From assembly GCA_002224055.1 (NCBI GenBank), contig AZLU01000050.1, forward strand, positions 1 through 64,000: 64,000 bases of DNA, written 5' to 3'. Below are positions 50,611 to 59,174 of the stretch, piece by piece (the stretch's first letter is position 1; every line of letters starts with the position of its first letter). The notes beneath the pieces were generated by a model. It was not told the origin of the DNA and made no database searches. It worked only from the letters and a program-made list of their open reading frames with translations. This DNA comes from Pezizomycotina sp. ARF18 (taxonomy: Eukaryota > Ascomycota). The position numbers were made by a program, and so were the translations under genes.

Positions 50611-50644
50611 TATCGTTCATAAAATCAGATCTTTTTCTTCTTGA

Positions 50645-51520
50645 GTTTTGGAACAGCCACAAATAAAATTAGATCCTAACTTTATTACAGGGTTTATCCT
50701 TGCTGAATCTTTTTTCTATTAGTTTAGAAATAAATCTTAAAAACAGGTTAAAGAGTTCAAGCAATATTCTCAATTGTTCTTCATCAAAAAGATTTAGCAA
50801 TTTTGAAACTAATTAAATTATATTTTGGAGGGATAGGAAATATTACAACACATGGTAAAAATAGTGTTCAATCTCAAGTATCCTCTCGACGGGTTTAACT
50901 AATGTAATATTATCCCATTTTGAAAAATATCCTTTAATCACTCAGAAGCGTGCTAATTATAATTTATTTAAACAAGCTGTTGAAAAGATGAATTGTGAGA
51001 AACATTTTAAAGGTATCCAAAAAATAATTGCAATTAAAGCATCAATGTATTTAGATTTATCAGATAAATAAAAAAAAAGGCTTTTCCAAATATTGTTCCT
51101 ATTAAAAGACCTTTGTTTAATAATTAAGTAATTAAAAATCCTCAATTATTAGCCGGGTTTACTAATGGTGAAGGTTGTTTTTTCATTGAAAATTTAAAAT
51201 CGAAAACCACGAAGAGCGTAGAAACAGTAAGTAAAATTTGTAATTACTCAACACAGTCGAGATCGAGCAACTAATGAAAAGTTTAGTTTCTTACTTTGGA
51301 TGTGGTCGTTATAATAAAAATCAATTTTATTATTACAAAATTTGAGGACGTTAATAAAAAAGTAATTCCGTTTTTTGAAAAATATAAAATAGTTGGAATT
51401 AAAGCTAAAGATTTTGAAGACTTCTGTAAAGTAGCTGAACTAATGAAAAATAAGGCTCACTTGACTTCAGAAGGCAGATTCGTTTTATCAAAGCTGGAAT
51501 GAATCGAGGAAGAAAATAAG
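50645..51520 (+). pseudogene. Decayed two-domain LAGLIDADG endonuclease
   Basis: Domain 1: DPNFITGFILAESFFY, VLHQKDLAILKLIKLYF and EKYPLITQKRANYNLFKQA. Domain 2: NPQLLAGFTNGEGCFFIEN, QLMKSLVSYFGCGRYNKNQ, DVNKKVIPFFEKYKIVGIK, DFCKVAELMKNKAHLTSEG and AGMNRGRK at the end. Five or more breaks. It is free-standing, after the tRNA-like/flank repeat. Closest in text to the one at 3550. Confidence 0.78.
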
Positions 51521-51854
51521 TATAATTGATTTCTAAATTCGCTCCCGCGGTAGGGTATGGATTTATATTATATATAGCAATTTATCGCACCGCGAGATTG
51601 TGAGGGGCCACATAAAAATTAGAGAATTCCTTTTCTCTCATTCTCCTTCAATCTTTATATTTATGAATATATTTTTTTATTATTGAATTTATAGTTTTTA
51701 ATTTTATAAATTAGTAAGTAATGGGTTTAAAAGTATAATTTTTAATTATAAAATTTATAAGTAATGAGATTTAAAATAACAATCTTTTTTTTTTATTAAT
51801 AATTTTATAAGTAATAAGTTTTTATTTTATTTATAATTTAAAAAGTAAGGGATT
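51521..51854. repeat. Spacer with TATAAAATTTATAAGT units
   Basis: CGCTCCCGCGGTAGGG and GCACCGCGAGATTGTGAGG at 51540-51605 are GC-rich spots. Then three units like ATAAAATTTATAAGTAATGA lead into the tRNA module. Confidence 0.6.
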
Positions 51855-51925
51855 ATGATATTAGCTTAACGGTAAAGTACTCCATTTCAGATGGTGAGAT
51901 ATCTGTTCAATTCAGATGTATCAAT
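51855..51925 (+). tRNA. UCA-anticodon tRNA-like gene, copy D
   Basis: Anticodon stem CTCCA/TGGTG against CTTCA/TGATG in copy A: a compensated pair. Acceptor ATGATAT/GTATCAA. Confidence 0.68.
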
Positions 51926-52165
51926 TAATTTTTTTTTTTAATGGCGATCTCTTTAAAATGTTAATAATTAAATATTATATCACTCCGAAACGCTAGTGCG
52001 GAAAATTAAGTGATTTAATTAATTAATAATTAACTAAAATAGTTTTAGTATATTTCTATTAAATTAGCTTTTAAATTAGAGGTATACTTAAGCTTTATAA
52101 TATCGAAATAATATGAATCATAAAAATGTATATACACCAAATATATTTCAAAAATATGAAAAAAA
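51926..52165 (+). repeat. Leader copy D
   Basis: Contains CACTCCGAAACGCTAGTGCG in the variable middle, then the shared TTAGTATATTTCTATTAAAT, GTATACTTAAGCTTTATAAT and ATATATTTCAAAAATATG blocks. Confidence 0.78.
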
Positions 52166-52985
52166 AAATTACTACACTGCATTAAAGTTAAACTTAATTA
52201 TTTTTCTTCTTATCCGTCAAAGGTAAAACCAGAAGTGGTTTATATCAATGCTGATACTCAAAAACTGCAAATCTTAAAGGAAAATAAAAATCAAAGCGGA
52301 ATTTATCGGTGAATTAATAAAGAGACAGGAGAATCTTATGTGGGTTCTGCTGTTAATTTATCTAAAAGATTTCGCGACTATTATTCTCTGGTTATTATCG
52401 AACGAATATTAAAGAAATCAAAAAGCCGTATTCTAAGTTCTATACTCAAATATGATTATTCTAAATTTACTCTTGAAATACTTGAGTATTGTGATCCTGA
52501 AAGTGTTTAGAAAGAGAACAATATTATATTGACTTATTGAGCCCAAAATATAATATTTCTAAAACAGCTGGTGCACCAATGATGGGTAGAAATCATACGG
52601 AAGAAACTCGGGGTAAAATGGCTAGTTCTAAAGCAGAGAGAAAACACACCTCCGGGGAAGAAACTCGAGCTATGATGTCTAGTTTAAAAATAGGAGAAAA
52701 AAAAATCCTATGTTTGGGAAAAAAGGAGAAGCAAACCCTATGTTTGGTAAGCAGCATTCTGATGAAACTCGAGCTAAATTGGTAATGGCAAAAAAAGATA
52801 AATGTCAAAGAATTAAGGTGAAGGATTTGACTCTAAATCAAACAACTATTTACGAATCTATTCGGGCAGCCGGTCAAGCTTTAGATATCAACCCATCTCG
52901 AATTTCTGTTTATTTTAAAAATAATCAAGAGAGCCCGGTAGATATATTTTCAAAAAAGTGTAAAAGCTTAATTGTTTTTATTTAA
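52166..52985 (+). pseudogene. GIY-YIG homing endonuclease, frameshifted
   Basis: The frame from LNYFSSYPSKVKPEVVYIN goes through ADTQKLQILKENKNQ, SGIYRWINKETGESYVGSA, VNLSKRFRDYYSLVIIERI and YSKFTLEILEYCDPESV. After a shift: YYIDLLSPKYNISKTAGAP. NUMOD3 repeats follow, with an extra ERKHTSGEETRAMMSS unit, then YESIRAAGQALDINPSRIS and KKCKSLIVFI. At least two shifts in A runs. It starts directly behind leader copy D and ends before the rps3-tail/tRNA-Ala module. Confidence 0.83.
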
Positions 52986-52999
52986 TATTTTCTTCTGCA

Positions 53000-53084
53000 A
53001 TAATTTTTGATTATCATTTTTTCATAAGTCCCATATTCCGAAGTACTTGAATCTCCCCTATATCGTCTATATAGTTAAATTTTG
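53000..53084 (+). repeat. Copy of rps3 3' end and flank
   Basis: TTGATTATCATTTTTTCATA, CCGAAGTACTTGAATC and TATCGTCTATATAGTTAAAT, like 55748-55829. Confidence 0.75.
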
Positions 53085-53156
53085 AGGGATATAGTTTAAT
53101 TGGTAAAACTGCGATTTTGCATATCGTTATTTCAGGTTCAAATCCTGATATCTCCA
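53085..53156 (+). tRNA. trnA: tRNA-Ala (UGC)
   Basis: D arm GTTT-AATTGGTA-AAAC, anticodon arm GCGAT-TTTGCAT-ATCGT, T arm TCAGG-TTCAAAT-CCTGA, acceptor AGGGATA/TATCTCC with one end mismatch. It stands where other modules have tRNA-Val. Confidence 0.86.
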
Positions 53157-53194
53157 TAATTAGAGCGACTATTTTTTTTTATTAAATAATTAAT

Positions 53195-53400
53195 ATTACT
53201 TCGGATGTGTTCGTTATTTTGCTTTAAATAATAAAAATTTTGGAGAGTTTAATAACCAAAATTTTATGAAATTAGTTATCATTATTCCGTTTTTTAATAA
53301 ATTCGGCTGGGCTGAGCTAAAATTGAAGGAGTAAAATTTCGAGATTAAAAAGTTGCTCATTTAATAAAATATAAAGCTCATTTAACGGACTGAAAAAAAA
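53195..53400 (+). pseudogene. LAGLIDADG domain 2 fragment
   Basis: FGCVRYFALNNKNFGEFNN, then IIPFFNKF and KYKAHLT in shifting frames. Insert GGCTGGGCTGAGC at 53305 interrupts it. Confidence 0.6.
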
Positions 53401-53514
53401 AACGAAACAGCTTTTTTATTTGACACCTTAGTTGATATAATAATCTGTTCTTCCCCCCCCCCCTACGGTTTTAAGGTCGAGTAATTAATTTCTTGACCTT
53501 TTTATTAAATATAT

Positions 53515-53625
53515 ATATAAGATAAGAGATTTTATTTTCTTTTTCTGGTTTAAAATAATATCAGATTGACTATAGCAATTGTAATTAAAATAAAAAAATT
53601 TTTTTCTTTTTACTTTTTATATTAT
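53515..53625 (+). repeat. Repeat shared with 3050-3150
   Basis: AAAATAATATCAGATTGACT plus ATAGyAATTGTAATTAA, T-rich tract, then ATG in both places. Confidence 0.7.
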
Positions 53626-53713
53626 GATTCCTAGTATTTATTATATAGATAATAGTTTATTAATTGTGATATTCTTCGCTTTATTAAGCATTATATTGAT
53701 AAATCTAATTTAA
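53624..53713 (+). CDS. Small hydrophobic ORF (29 residues), doubtful
   Basis: MIPSIYYIDNSLLIVIFFA then LLSIILINLI and stop. It looks like one membrane helix. It may be the first exon of a respiratory gene ahead of the intron core at 53830, or chance. Confidence 0.25.
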   Translation: MIPSIYYIDNSLLIVIFFALLSIILINLI

Positions 53714-53824
53714 AAAGTAAAAAAAAGATTAAAAAAGATTAATAAATTAACGCGGCGAAGTCGTGAAAAAAAAAAAGAATTAATCAATTAATACGAAAAG
53801 AAAATAAAACATTCTTCATTATTC

Positions 53825-54010
53825 TAAAAATACCAAATTCCGGGTGACGCCTTAAAGCAATTTCTGCCAAGTTTACATAATGAACCAATGGCCTTTCGTA
53901 ATGGTAAGGGTATGGCAATAACATAATACGAAATTGATTAATCGAGAGGTTGAATAGGTTATCGCGGATCGCAAAAAATAACGACTACTTTGAGGGTCGG
54001 TCGTTTTATA
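53825..54010 (+). other. Free-standing group I intron core
   Basis: CAAATTCCGGGTGACGCCTT, AAAGCAATTTCTGCCAAG, ACCAATGGCCTTTCGTAATG, GTTATCGCGGATCGCAAA and AACGACTACTTTGAGGGTCG follow the order of core blocks in the atp6/nad2 introns (CAAACTCCnGAAATnCCCTA; AAGCTTCTGATACCAAGC; ATCGCGGATCTAA; CAACGAGTAAACGG). No flanking exon of a known gene is seen. It could be the other half of a split intron or a relic. Confidence 0.6.
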
Positions 54011-54054
54011 ATATTTTTCGCTTTATCTTTGAATTAATATAGTATAGCTATATA

Positions 54055-54127
54055 GCTCGAATAGCTCAATTGGTAGAGCGGAACACTGAAGATGTTTAGG
54101 TTGTAAGTTCAAATCTTATTTCGAGCA
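54055..54127 (+). tRNA. trnF: tRNA-Phe (GAA)
   Basis: Acceptor GCTCGAA/TTCGAGC, D arm GCTCAATTGGTAGAGC, anticodon arm GAACA-CTGAAGA-TGTTT, T arm GTAAG-TTCAAAT-CTTAT. Confidence 0.94.
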
Positions 54128-54167
54128 GTTAATTGCTTTATATTATATAAAAATAATAATAAAATTA

Positions 54168-54250
54168 ATGGGTGTGATGAAATTTGGTAACCATGATAAC
54201 CTTAGGAGTTGTTGATGAAAATCTTGCAAGTTCGAGTCTTGTCACCCATA
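54168..54250 (+). tRNA. trnL: tRNA-Leu (UAG)
   Basis: Class II tRNA. Acceptor ATGGGTG/CACCCAT, anticodon arm ATAAC-CTTAGGA-GTTGT, T arm GCAAG-TTCGAGT-CTTGT. Confidence 0.9.
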
Positions 54251-54294
54251 ATGCGTTGAATATAAAATACTTATTAATTATAATCTTAATAACC

Positions 54295-54365
54295 ATGATA
54301 TTAGCTTAACGGTAAAGTACTCCATTTCAGATGGTGAGATATCTGTTCAATTCAGATATATCAAT
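54295..54365 (+). tRNA. UCA-anticodon tRNA-like gene, copy E (upstream of rps3)
   Basis: CTCCA-TTTCAGA-TGGTG anticodon arm, acceptor ATGATAT/ATATCAA. Probably the native position of the module. Confidence 0.68.
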
Positions 54366-54605
54366 TAATTTTTTTTAATGGCGATCTCTTTAAAATGTTA
54401 ATAATTAAATAAAATATCACTCCGGAACGCCAGTGCGAAAAGTTGTGATTTTATTAATTAATAATTAACTAAAATAGTCTTAGTATATTTCTATTAAATT
54501 AGCTTTTAAATTAGAGGTATACTTAAGCTTTATAATATCGAAATAATATGAATCATAAAAATGTATATACACCAAATATATTTCAAAAATATGAAAAAAA
54601 AAATT
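54366..54605 (+). repeat. Leader copy E, before rps3
   Basis: Middle part ATATCACTCCGGAACGCCAG then TGCG, followed by the shared blocks. 54606-54740 (CGCTCCGCGAGAG; ACTCCGCTAGGGAG) separates it from the rps3 start. Confidence 0.78.
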
Positions 54606-54740
54606 AACGCTCCGCGAGAGAAATCAAAAATTTAATTTTGAATTAAATAATATTACTCCGCTAGGGAGAAATTTCTATAAACATCACCCCTCTGCCACTA
54701 AAGAATGATATAATAGCATATATACTTATAATAAAATGAT

Positions 54741-55771
54741 ATGAGAAATGTTTATTGTAATTATATAACAATTACTAAATTATTAAAATCATTTGTCACA
54801 TCTATACCAAAATATTTAAATTGAAAAGTTCCTGGTATTAAAAGAATGCATATGACAAGACAAGTCTATATGAGTAAACCAGAATTAAAGCATAATAGTA
54901 GAAAAGTTATAATAACATTATATATTTTTGCTGATTATAAATTTAATTTAACTTTATTTTTAAAATATTTAAATAAAGAAAATTTTAGTTTCTGAATGAA
55001 TAATAAAACAAAATTATTAGAAATGAAAAATTTAATAGATAATAAATTAACTTTTAAATATTTAAATAATTTAGCTCTAAAAAATAAAAATTCAATGAAT
55101 TACCTAAATATAAAAACATGTTGATTAAAATATTAAAATTAGAAAATAAAATAAATAAAATAAAAAATTTTTCGAAAATGGAATTTCTGAGTATTTCAAT
55201 AAAGCAGTTATTATAAAATTTATAAGATTAAAATATTTATATTTGAATAATAATATGGTAGCAGAATTTATAAATATAAAGTTAAGAAAAAGAATATCAC
55301 TTTTTAAAGCAAGAAAAAAGTATGAAAAATGAGATTTCCATTTTTTAATAAATGAATAATAGTAGATTGAAATAAAAATCCATTTAAAACGAATTTATTA
55401 CTTAATAATATCTCAAAGATTCCTTTAGAAATTTTAAAAAAAAAAATTATAATTCCAAAATTTGATCTAACTGAAGTCAACTTTTAACTAATAACTATTA
55501 CAAAGAAGTTCTAGAACTGCTAAAATATAAATATCCTATGGGTATTAGATTAGCTAGTGCTGGAAGACTTACTCCTCGTTATAGAGCAGATAGAGCAGTT
55601 TATAGCTTATATTACAAGGGTACATTAAGAAATATTGATTCTTCATTTAGAAATTGATCTGTAGTATTTTTACGGGGTAATGTTAAACCTAATCTTGAAT
55701 ATTGTATGTCTGCTTCAAAAGTAAATACAGGAGCCTTTGGAGTAAAAAGTTGACTATCATTTTTTTCATAG
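54741..55771 (+). CDS. rps3: Ribosomal protein S3, with frame breaks
   Basis: Mitochondrial small-subunit ribosomal protein. The ATG at 54741 opens MRNVYCNYITITKLLKSFV, YLNWKVPGIKRMHMTRQVY and IITLYIFADYKFNLTLFLK. The middle is rich in Asn and Lys, as in fungal rps3/var1. The C-terminus YPMGIRLASAGRLTPRYRA, DRAVYSLYYKGTLRNIDSS, NWSVVFLRGNVKPNLEYCM and GAFGVKSWLSFFS is the conserved KH-like tail (GxxAxGRL..R, GAFGxKxW). About four single-base breaks occur between 55130 and 55490, in A/T runs. TGA is Trp repeatedly. tRNA-Val follows 58 bp downstream. Confidence 0.88.
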
Positions 55772-55829
55772 TAGCCGTGTTTCTGAAGTACTTGAATCCC
55801 CCCATATCGTCTATATAAATCAATTTTGA
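55772..55829 (+). repeat. rps3-tRNA-Val spacer, source of several copies
   Basis: CTGAAGTACTTGAATCCCCC and ATATCGTCTATATAAAT recur at 36640, 36895, 38105, 48540 and 53040, always before a tRNA-Val- or Ala-like gene. Confidence 0.75.
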
Positions 55830-55900
55830 GAGGACTTAGTTTAATGGTAGAATAGTTGTTTTACACACAATTTGTAAAGGTTCGATTCCTTTAGTCCTTA
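55830..55900 (+). tRNA. trnV: tRNA-Val (UAC)
   Basis: Acceptor GAGGACT/AGTCCTT, anticodon arm GTTGT-TTTACAC-ACAAT, T arm AAAGG-TTCGATT-CCTTT. Best of the Val copies and next to rps3. Confidence 0.9.
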
Positions 55901-56366
55901 TATAAAAGGCTGATAGGTATTTTATAAAAATGAGATAAATGATACTTAGTAAAAGCTATTTTGTTAAAAAATGAGAAAAATATGAAAAATTGTGTAATAA
56001 TTAATTTATATCTTAGTAAATAGAAGAAAATTTATTTATTGATATAAACTGATATTTCTATAATTTATGTATATTTTAAAAATTTTAAATAACTAATTTA
56101 TGACTAGGGTTAAAAAATGAAAAATTTTTGGAAAATTAAAAAAAAAAAGTGAAAATAAAAATCGACCCCCTCTTTTTAGGAAATTTAAAATCTGGACACG
56201 CCCTTATGAGGGAATATCCAAGATTATTATAAATATATAAGTAATTAAAAAACTTATAATATTATAATAGTATTACCTATATTTTAGGTTGCGATATTCC
56301 CTTATTCTTATTATATTTAGAGAATATTATAAGTCTTATATTAAGATTTTTATAAGTCTTAATTTA
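55901..56366. other. Spacer with a large inverted repeat
   Basis: TGAGGGAATATCCAAG (about 56209) faces TTGCGATATTCCCTTA (about 56289), and AACTTATAATATTATAATAG faces GAATATTATAAGTC: nested inverted repeats that could fold 56205-56345. Upstream, CGACCCCCTCTTTTTAGG and GGACACGCCCTTATGAGG are GC-rich. Confidence 0.6.
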
Positions 56367-56630
56367 ATGTCTCTTTTTTTACAATTATTTTTAAAAAGTT
56401 TATATGAAAAAGTTATATACAGTTCAATTAGGGCACTACATGCAAAGTTCACATCGCAGTTCTAGTAACTTTTGGAGAAATAAAAAATATACTCTCGAGG
56501 GGTTTGATATTAATCGGAGAGATCATTCTTTATACAAGACTATCAAGCTATTTCATCCCCCCTTCTCACTTAAACAATTATAAACCTAATTATTTATATA
56601 CTAGTAATTTATCTTTATAAGATAAGTTTT
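56367..56630 (+). pseudogene. Unidentified interrupted frame
   Basis: MSLFLQLFLKSLYEKVIYS, SIRALHAKFTSQF, then after a shift LVTFGEIKNILSRGLILIG and EIILYTRLSSYFIPPSHLN. Protein-like, but no family recognised. Confidence 0.3.
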
Positions 56631-56664
56631 TTGGCTTAAGCTATTTTGTACTGTTAAATAAAAA

Positions 56665-56737
56665 GCTAGGGTAGTTCAATTGGTTAGAACATTAATTTCA
56701 TGCATTAATAATGAGAATTCGATTTTCTCTCCTGGCT
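56665..56737 (+). tRNA. trnM: tRNA-Met (CAU), third type
   Basis: Acceptor GCTAGGG/TCCTGGC, D arm GTTC-AATTGGTTA-GAAC, anticodon arm TTAAT-TTCATGC-ATTAA, T arm GAGAA-TTCGATT-TTCTC. With three CAU tRNAs in the window, one may be the initiator and one an Ile(CAU). Confidence 0.9.
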
Positions 56738-56843
56738 TGTTTAAAGTTGTATAAAAATATAATATAAAATATAATATAAAAGATATAGTTTAATTTTGGA
56801 TTTTTCTGATTTTTGCAAAGTTGCATAATGGAATAAAAATAAA

Positions 56844-56914
56844 GCTGCCATAGCTCAATGGTAGAGCCGAATACTGTTAATATTCTGATAGATGTTCGAT
56901 TCATCTTGGCGGCG
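56844..56914 (+). tRNA. trnN: tRNA-Asn (GUU)
   Basis: Acceptor GCTGCCA/TGGCGGC, D arm GCTCAATGGTAGAGC, anticodon arm GAATA-CTGTTAA-TATTC, T arm AGATG-TTCGATT-CATCT. Confidence 0.94.
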
Positions 56915-57288
56915 AGTGGGTGCAATTCCCATACAGAGTATAATAATTATTAATTTATTACTAGTTTAATAAAAAAAAAATGGTTTTTAATTATAAAACT
57001 TTAATGGATTAAAAAAAAATATAATAATTAAAAAATAAAATTTTAAGTAATAATTCTTAAATATATTTAATAATAAAATTTATAAAGTGATATATTTTAA
57101 TCTAAATTTAATATAGAAAGGAAACCCCTTTAAATTAATAAAATAATAATTTTTAATTAATAATTTTATAAGTAATTATTTTTTTTTTTTTTTTATATAA
57201 AATTAAAAAATAATATTTTATGAGTAATGGGTTTTAATTTTATAAATAAAATAATAATTTTAATTAATAATTTAAAAAGTAAGGGATT
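56915..57288. repeat. Repeat-rich spacer
   Basis: GGCGAGTGGGTGCAATTCCC equals the GGGTGCAATTCTCATACAG type at 13962. AAAGGAAACCCCTTT repeat at 57117. TTTTATAAGTAAT units. Confidence 0.55.
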
Positions 57289-57359
57289 ATGATATTAGCT
57301 CAACGGTCGAGCACTTCGTTTCAGACGATGAGATGTCTGTACAATTCAGATGTATCAAT
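57289..57359 (+). tRNA. UCA-anticodon tRNA-like gene, copy F (GC-richer)
   Basis: D stem GCTC/GAGC (against GCTT/AAGT), anticodon stem CTTCG/CGATG (against CTTCA/TGATG), T stem GTCTG/CAGAT: paired changes in two arms. The loop TTTCAGA is unchanged. Confidence 0.72.
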
Positions 57360-57690
57360 AACACAACGGGGATCTCTTTAAAATGTTAATGTAGTATAAA
57401 GAAGGAACATTACATGATTCAAATTATATAAACGTAATGTTGATACTGCAATAATAACAAGTTATTATTTAGGTGGAGTAACTAAATATTTTTAATTTGT
57501 TAATGCATTTAGGTATTGTGTTATAGCCTAAGCTGTATAAGCAACTTATATTACATTAACTAAAATAGTCTTTATATATTTCCGCCTGCTTAGTTGTGAG
57601 GAAGAGGTATATTTAAGCATTATAATATCAAAAAATGTGAACCAAAAAAATGTATATACACTAAATATAGTTCAAAAATATGAACATTTC
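57360..57690 (+). repeat. Leader copy F, longest and most distinct
   Basis: GGGGATCTCTTTAAAATG, then GGAACATTACATGATTC with ACGTAATGTTGATAC (stem), GTGTTATAGCCTAAGCTG, TCTTTATATATTTCCGCCTG and GAGGAAGAGGTATATTTAAG. The terminal stem of the other copies (AGTATATTTC/GAGGTATACTT) is retained as TATATATTTCC/GAGGTATATTT. Supports a conserved RNA fold. Confidence 0.72.
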
Positions 57691-58145
57691 CCCCAAACAA
57701 GCCATATTCTTTGCTAATGTTTTTAATTATTTCGCTGATGGTTTTAATGCTTTGCTTTGGGTCTTATTATTTATATCATGATATAATTGCTTCTGTTGTT
57801 ATACCAGTTGTGTCATATGCCAACGCTGATACTAAAAAGCTACAAATCCTTGCAGATAATAAAAATAAATCAAGTATTTATCTTTGAACTAACAAAATAA
57901 ATGGTAAATCTTATGTTGGTAGTGTACAGGATATTGGACGTCGATTAAGACAATATTATAATATTAATCATATAACTAAATTTTCTAATATGAATATAAA
58001 TAAAGCATTATTAAAGTATGGATATTCTAAATTTACTATAAGTATATTAGAATATTGTGATACAAAAGATCTTATACAACGAGAGCAATATTATTTAAAT
58101 CTTCTTCAGCCAGAGTATAATATTAGTAAAATAGCAGGTGCACCT
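57681..58145 (+). pseudogene. GIY-YIG endonuclease N-terminal half
   Basis: N-terminal MNISPKQAIFFANVFNYFA, DGFNALLW; after a shift ASVVIPVVSYANADTKKLQ, SSIYLWTNKINGKSYVGSV, QDIGRRLRQYYNINHITKF, KYGYSKFTISILEYCDTKD, QREQYYLNLLQPEYNISKI and AGAPI, then stop. The catalytic domain is complete. Directly after, sequence of a different GIY-YIG paralogue begins. Confidence 0.78.
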
Positions 58146-58718
58146 ATATAAAAGATTTAGCATCAATAATAATCATATTATTATAGAAACTATTAAAAAA
58201 TCTAAAAGCCACATTCTTAGTGCTCTACTAAAATTTGGTGATTCTTAATTTACTCTTGAAATCCTTGAGTACTGTGAACTAGAAAATGTTTTAAATAAAG
58301 AACAATATTATATTGACTTATTGAACCCAGAATATAATATTTCTAAAACAGCTGGTGCAGCAATGACGGGTAGAAATCATTTCTCCGGGGAAGAAACTCG
58401 GGGTAAAATGTCTAGTTCTAAAGCAGGGAGAAAACACACCTCCGGGGAAGAAACTCGAGCTAAAATGTCTAGTTCAAAAGAAGGAGAAAAAAAAATCCAA
58501 GGTTCGGGAAACCAACTTCCTCTCTTAAGAGAGGAAGTGGAAAATCTTCTCAAAAAATCGAAGTAATTGATATAAAAAATAATATAACAACTAGATATGA
58601 TTCTATATCTGCTGCTGTATTAGTTTTAAATATTATACAATCTACAATTTCTAATTATTTAGCTCGTAATGATCAGAAGACCCCTTACAAGTGTCGATAT
58701 ATTTTTAAAAAAGTGTAA
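58146..58718 (+). pseudogene. Second GIY-YIG piece, joined tail to head
   Basis: Begins inside the catalytic domain (KKSKSHILSALLKFGDS; FTLEILEYCELENVLNKEQ), then YYIDLLNPEYNISKTAGAA, units NHFSGEETRGKMSSSKAGR and KHTSGEETRAKMSSSKEGE, a palindrome (58514-58538) within GNQLPLLREEVEN, and YDSISAAVLVLNI. It ends YIFKKV. Paralogous to 35866 and 52166 at its start, and to 59746 at its end. Confidence 0.75.
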
Positions 58719-59104
58719 ATCGTTTATTTTTAACAGAGAATAAATCGCTTTTTTCCTTTTTGGGAGAAGAGGGTTGTTATTCATAATTTTACGCGGGGTG
58801 GGGCGTTAAATAAAATAATTCGAAGGATGGAAAAATGATAATTTTTAGATAATCAGACTTTGACAAACGTTTCGATTTTATTTAAAAATAAAAAAAAAAA
58901 TGAACAGGTAATGTTTATCAAAATCAAAATAATAGAAAGGAAACACCTTTAAACAGCAGCAGTTTTTGAAAAGGGTAAAAAAAATGAATAACACACAGAT
59001 CTAAGATCTGTTTTAAGCGGCAGGAACGAAAAAAAACTTGAATTACAAAAATGATCTCCGGATATTATTAGGTAGATTTAAATTGTAATCCTTCCATAAA
59101 TTAA
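58719..59104. repeat. Spacer built of repeat scraps
   Basis: ACGCGGGGTGGGGCG (58788); CAGACTTTGACAAACGTTTC through GAACAGGTAATGTTTATC (58853-58925) is the nad2 piece at 61330-61390; AATAGAAAGGAAACACCTTT (58930); AAAAACTTGAATTACAAAAA and TGATCTCCGGATATTA (59033) resemble 15625-15660. Confidence 0.6.
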
Positions 59105-59174
59105 AAAGATATAGTTTAATTGGTAAAACGAAAATAATATTTTAATTTTCAAGTTCAAGTCTTGGATATCTTTA
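59105..59174 (+). tRNA. tRNA-like sequence, AAAGATA family, copy 6
   Basis: AAAGATA/TATCTTT, D arm GTTTAATTGGTAAAAC, T arm TTCAAG-TTCAAGT-CTTGGA. The central hairpin GAAAAT-AATATTTTA-ATTTTC has a 9-nt loop. Confidence 0.5.

Noticed and set aside
52593-52808. 71-residue frame on the - strand
   Set aside because: Antisense shadow of the GIY-YIG gene at 52166-52985.
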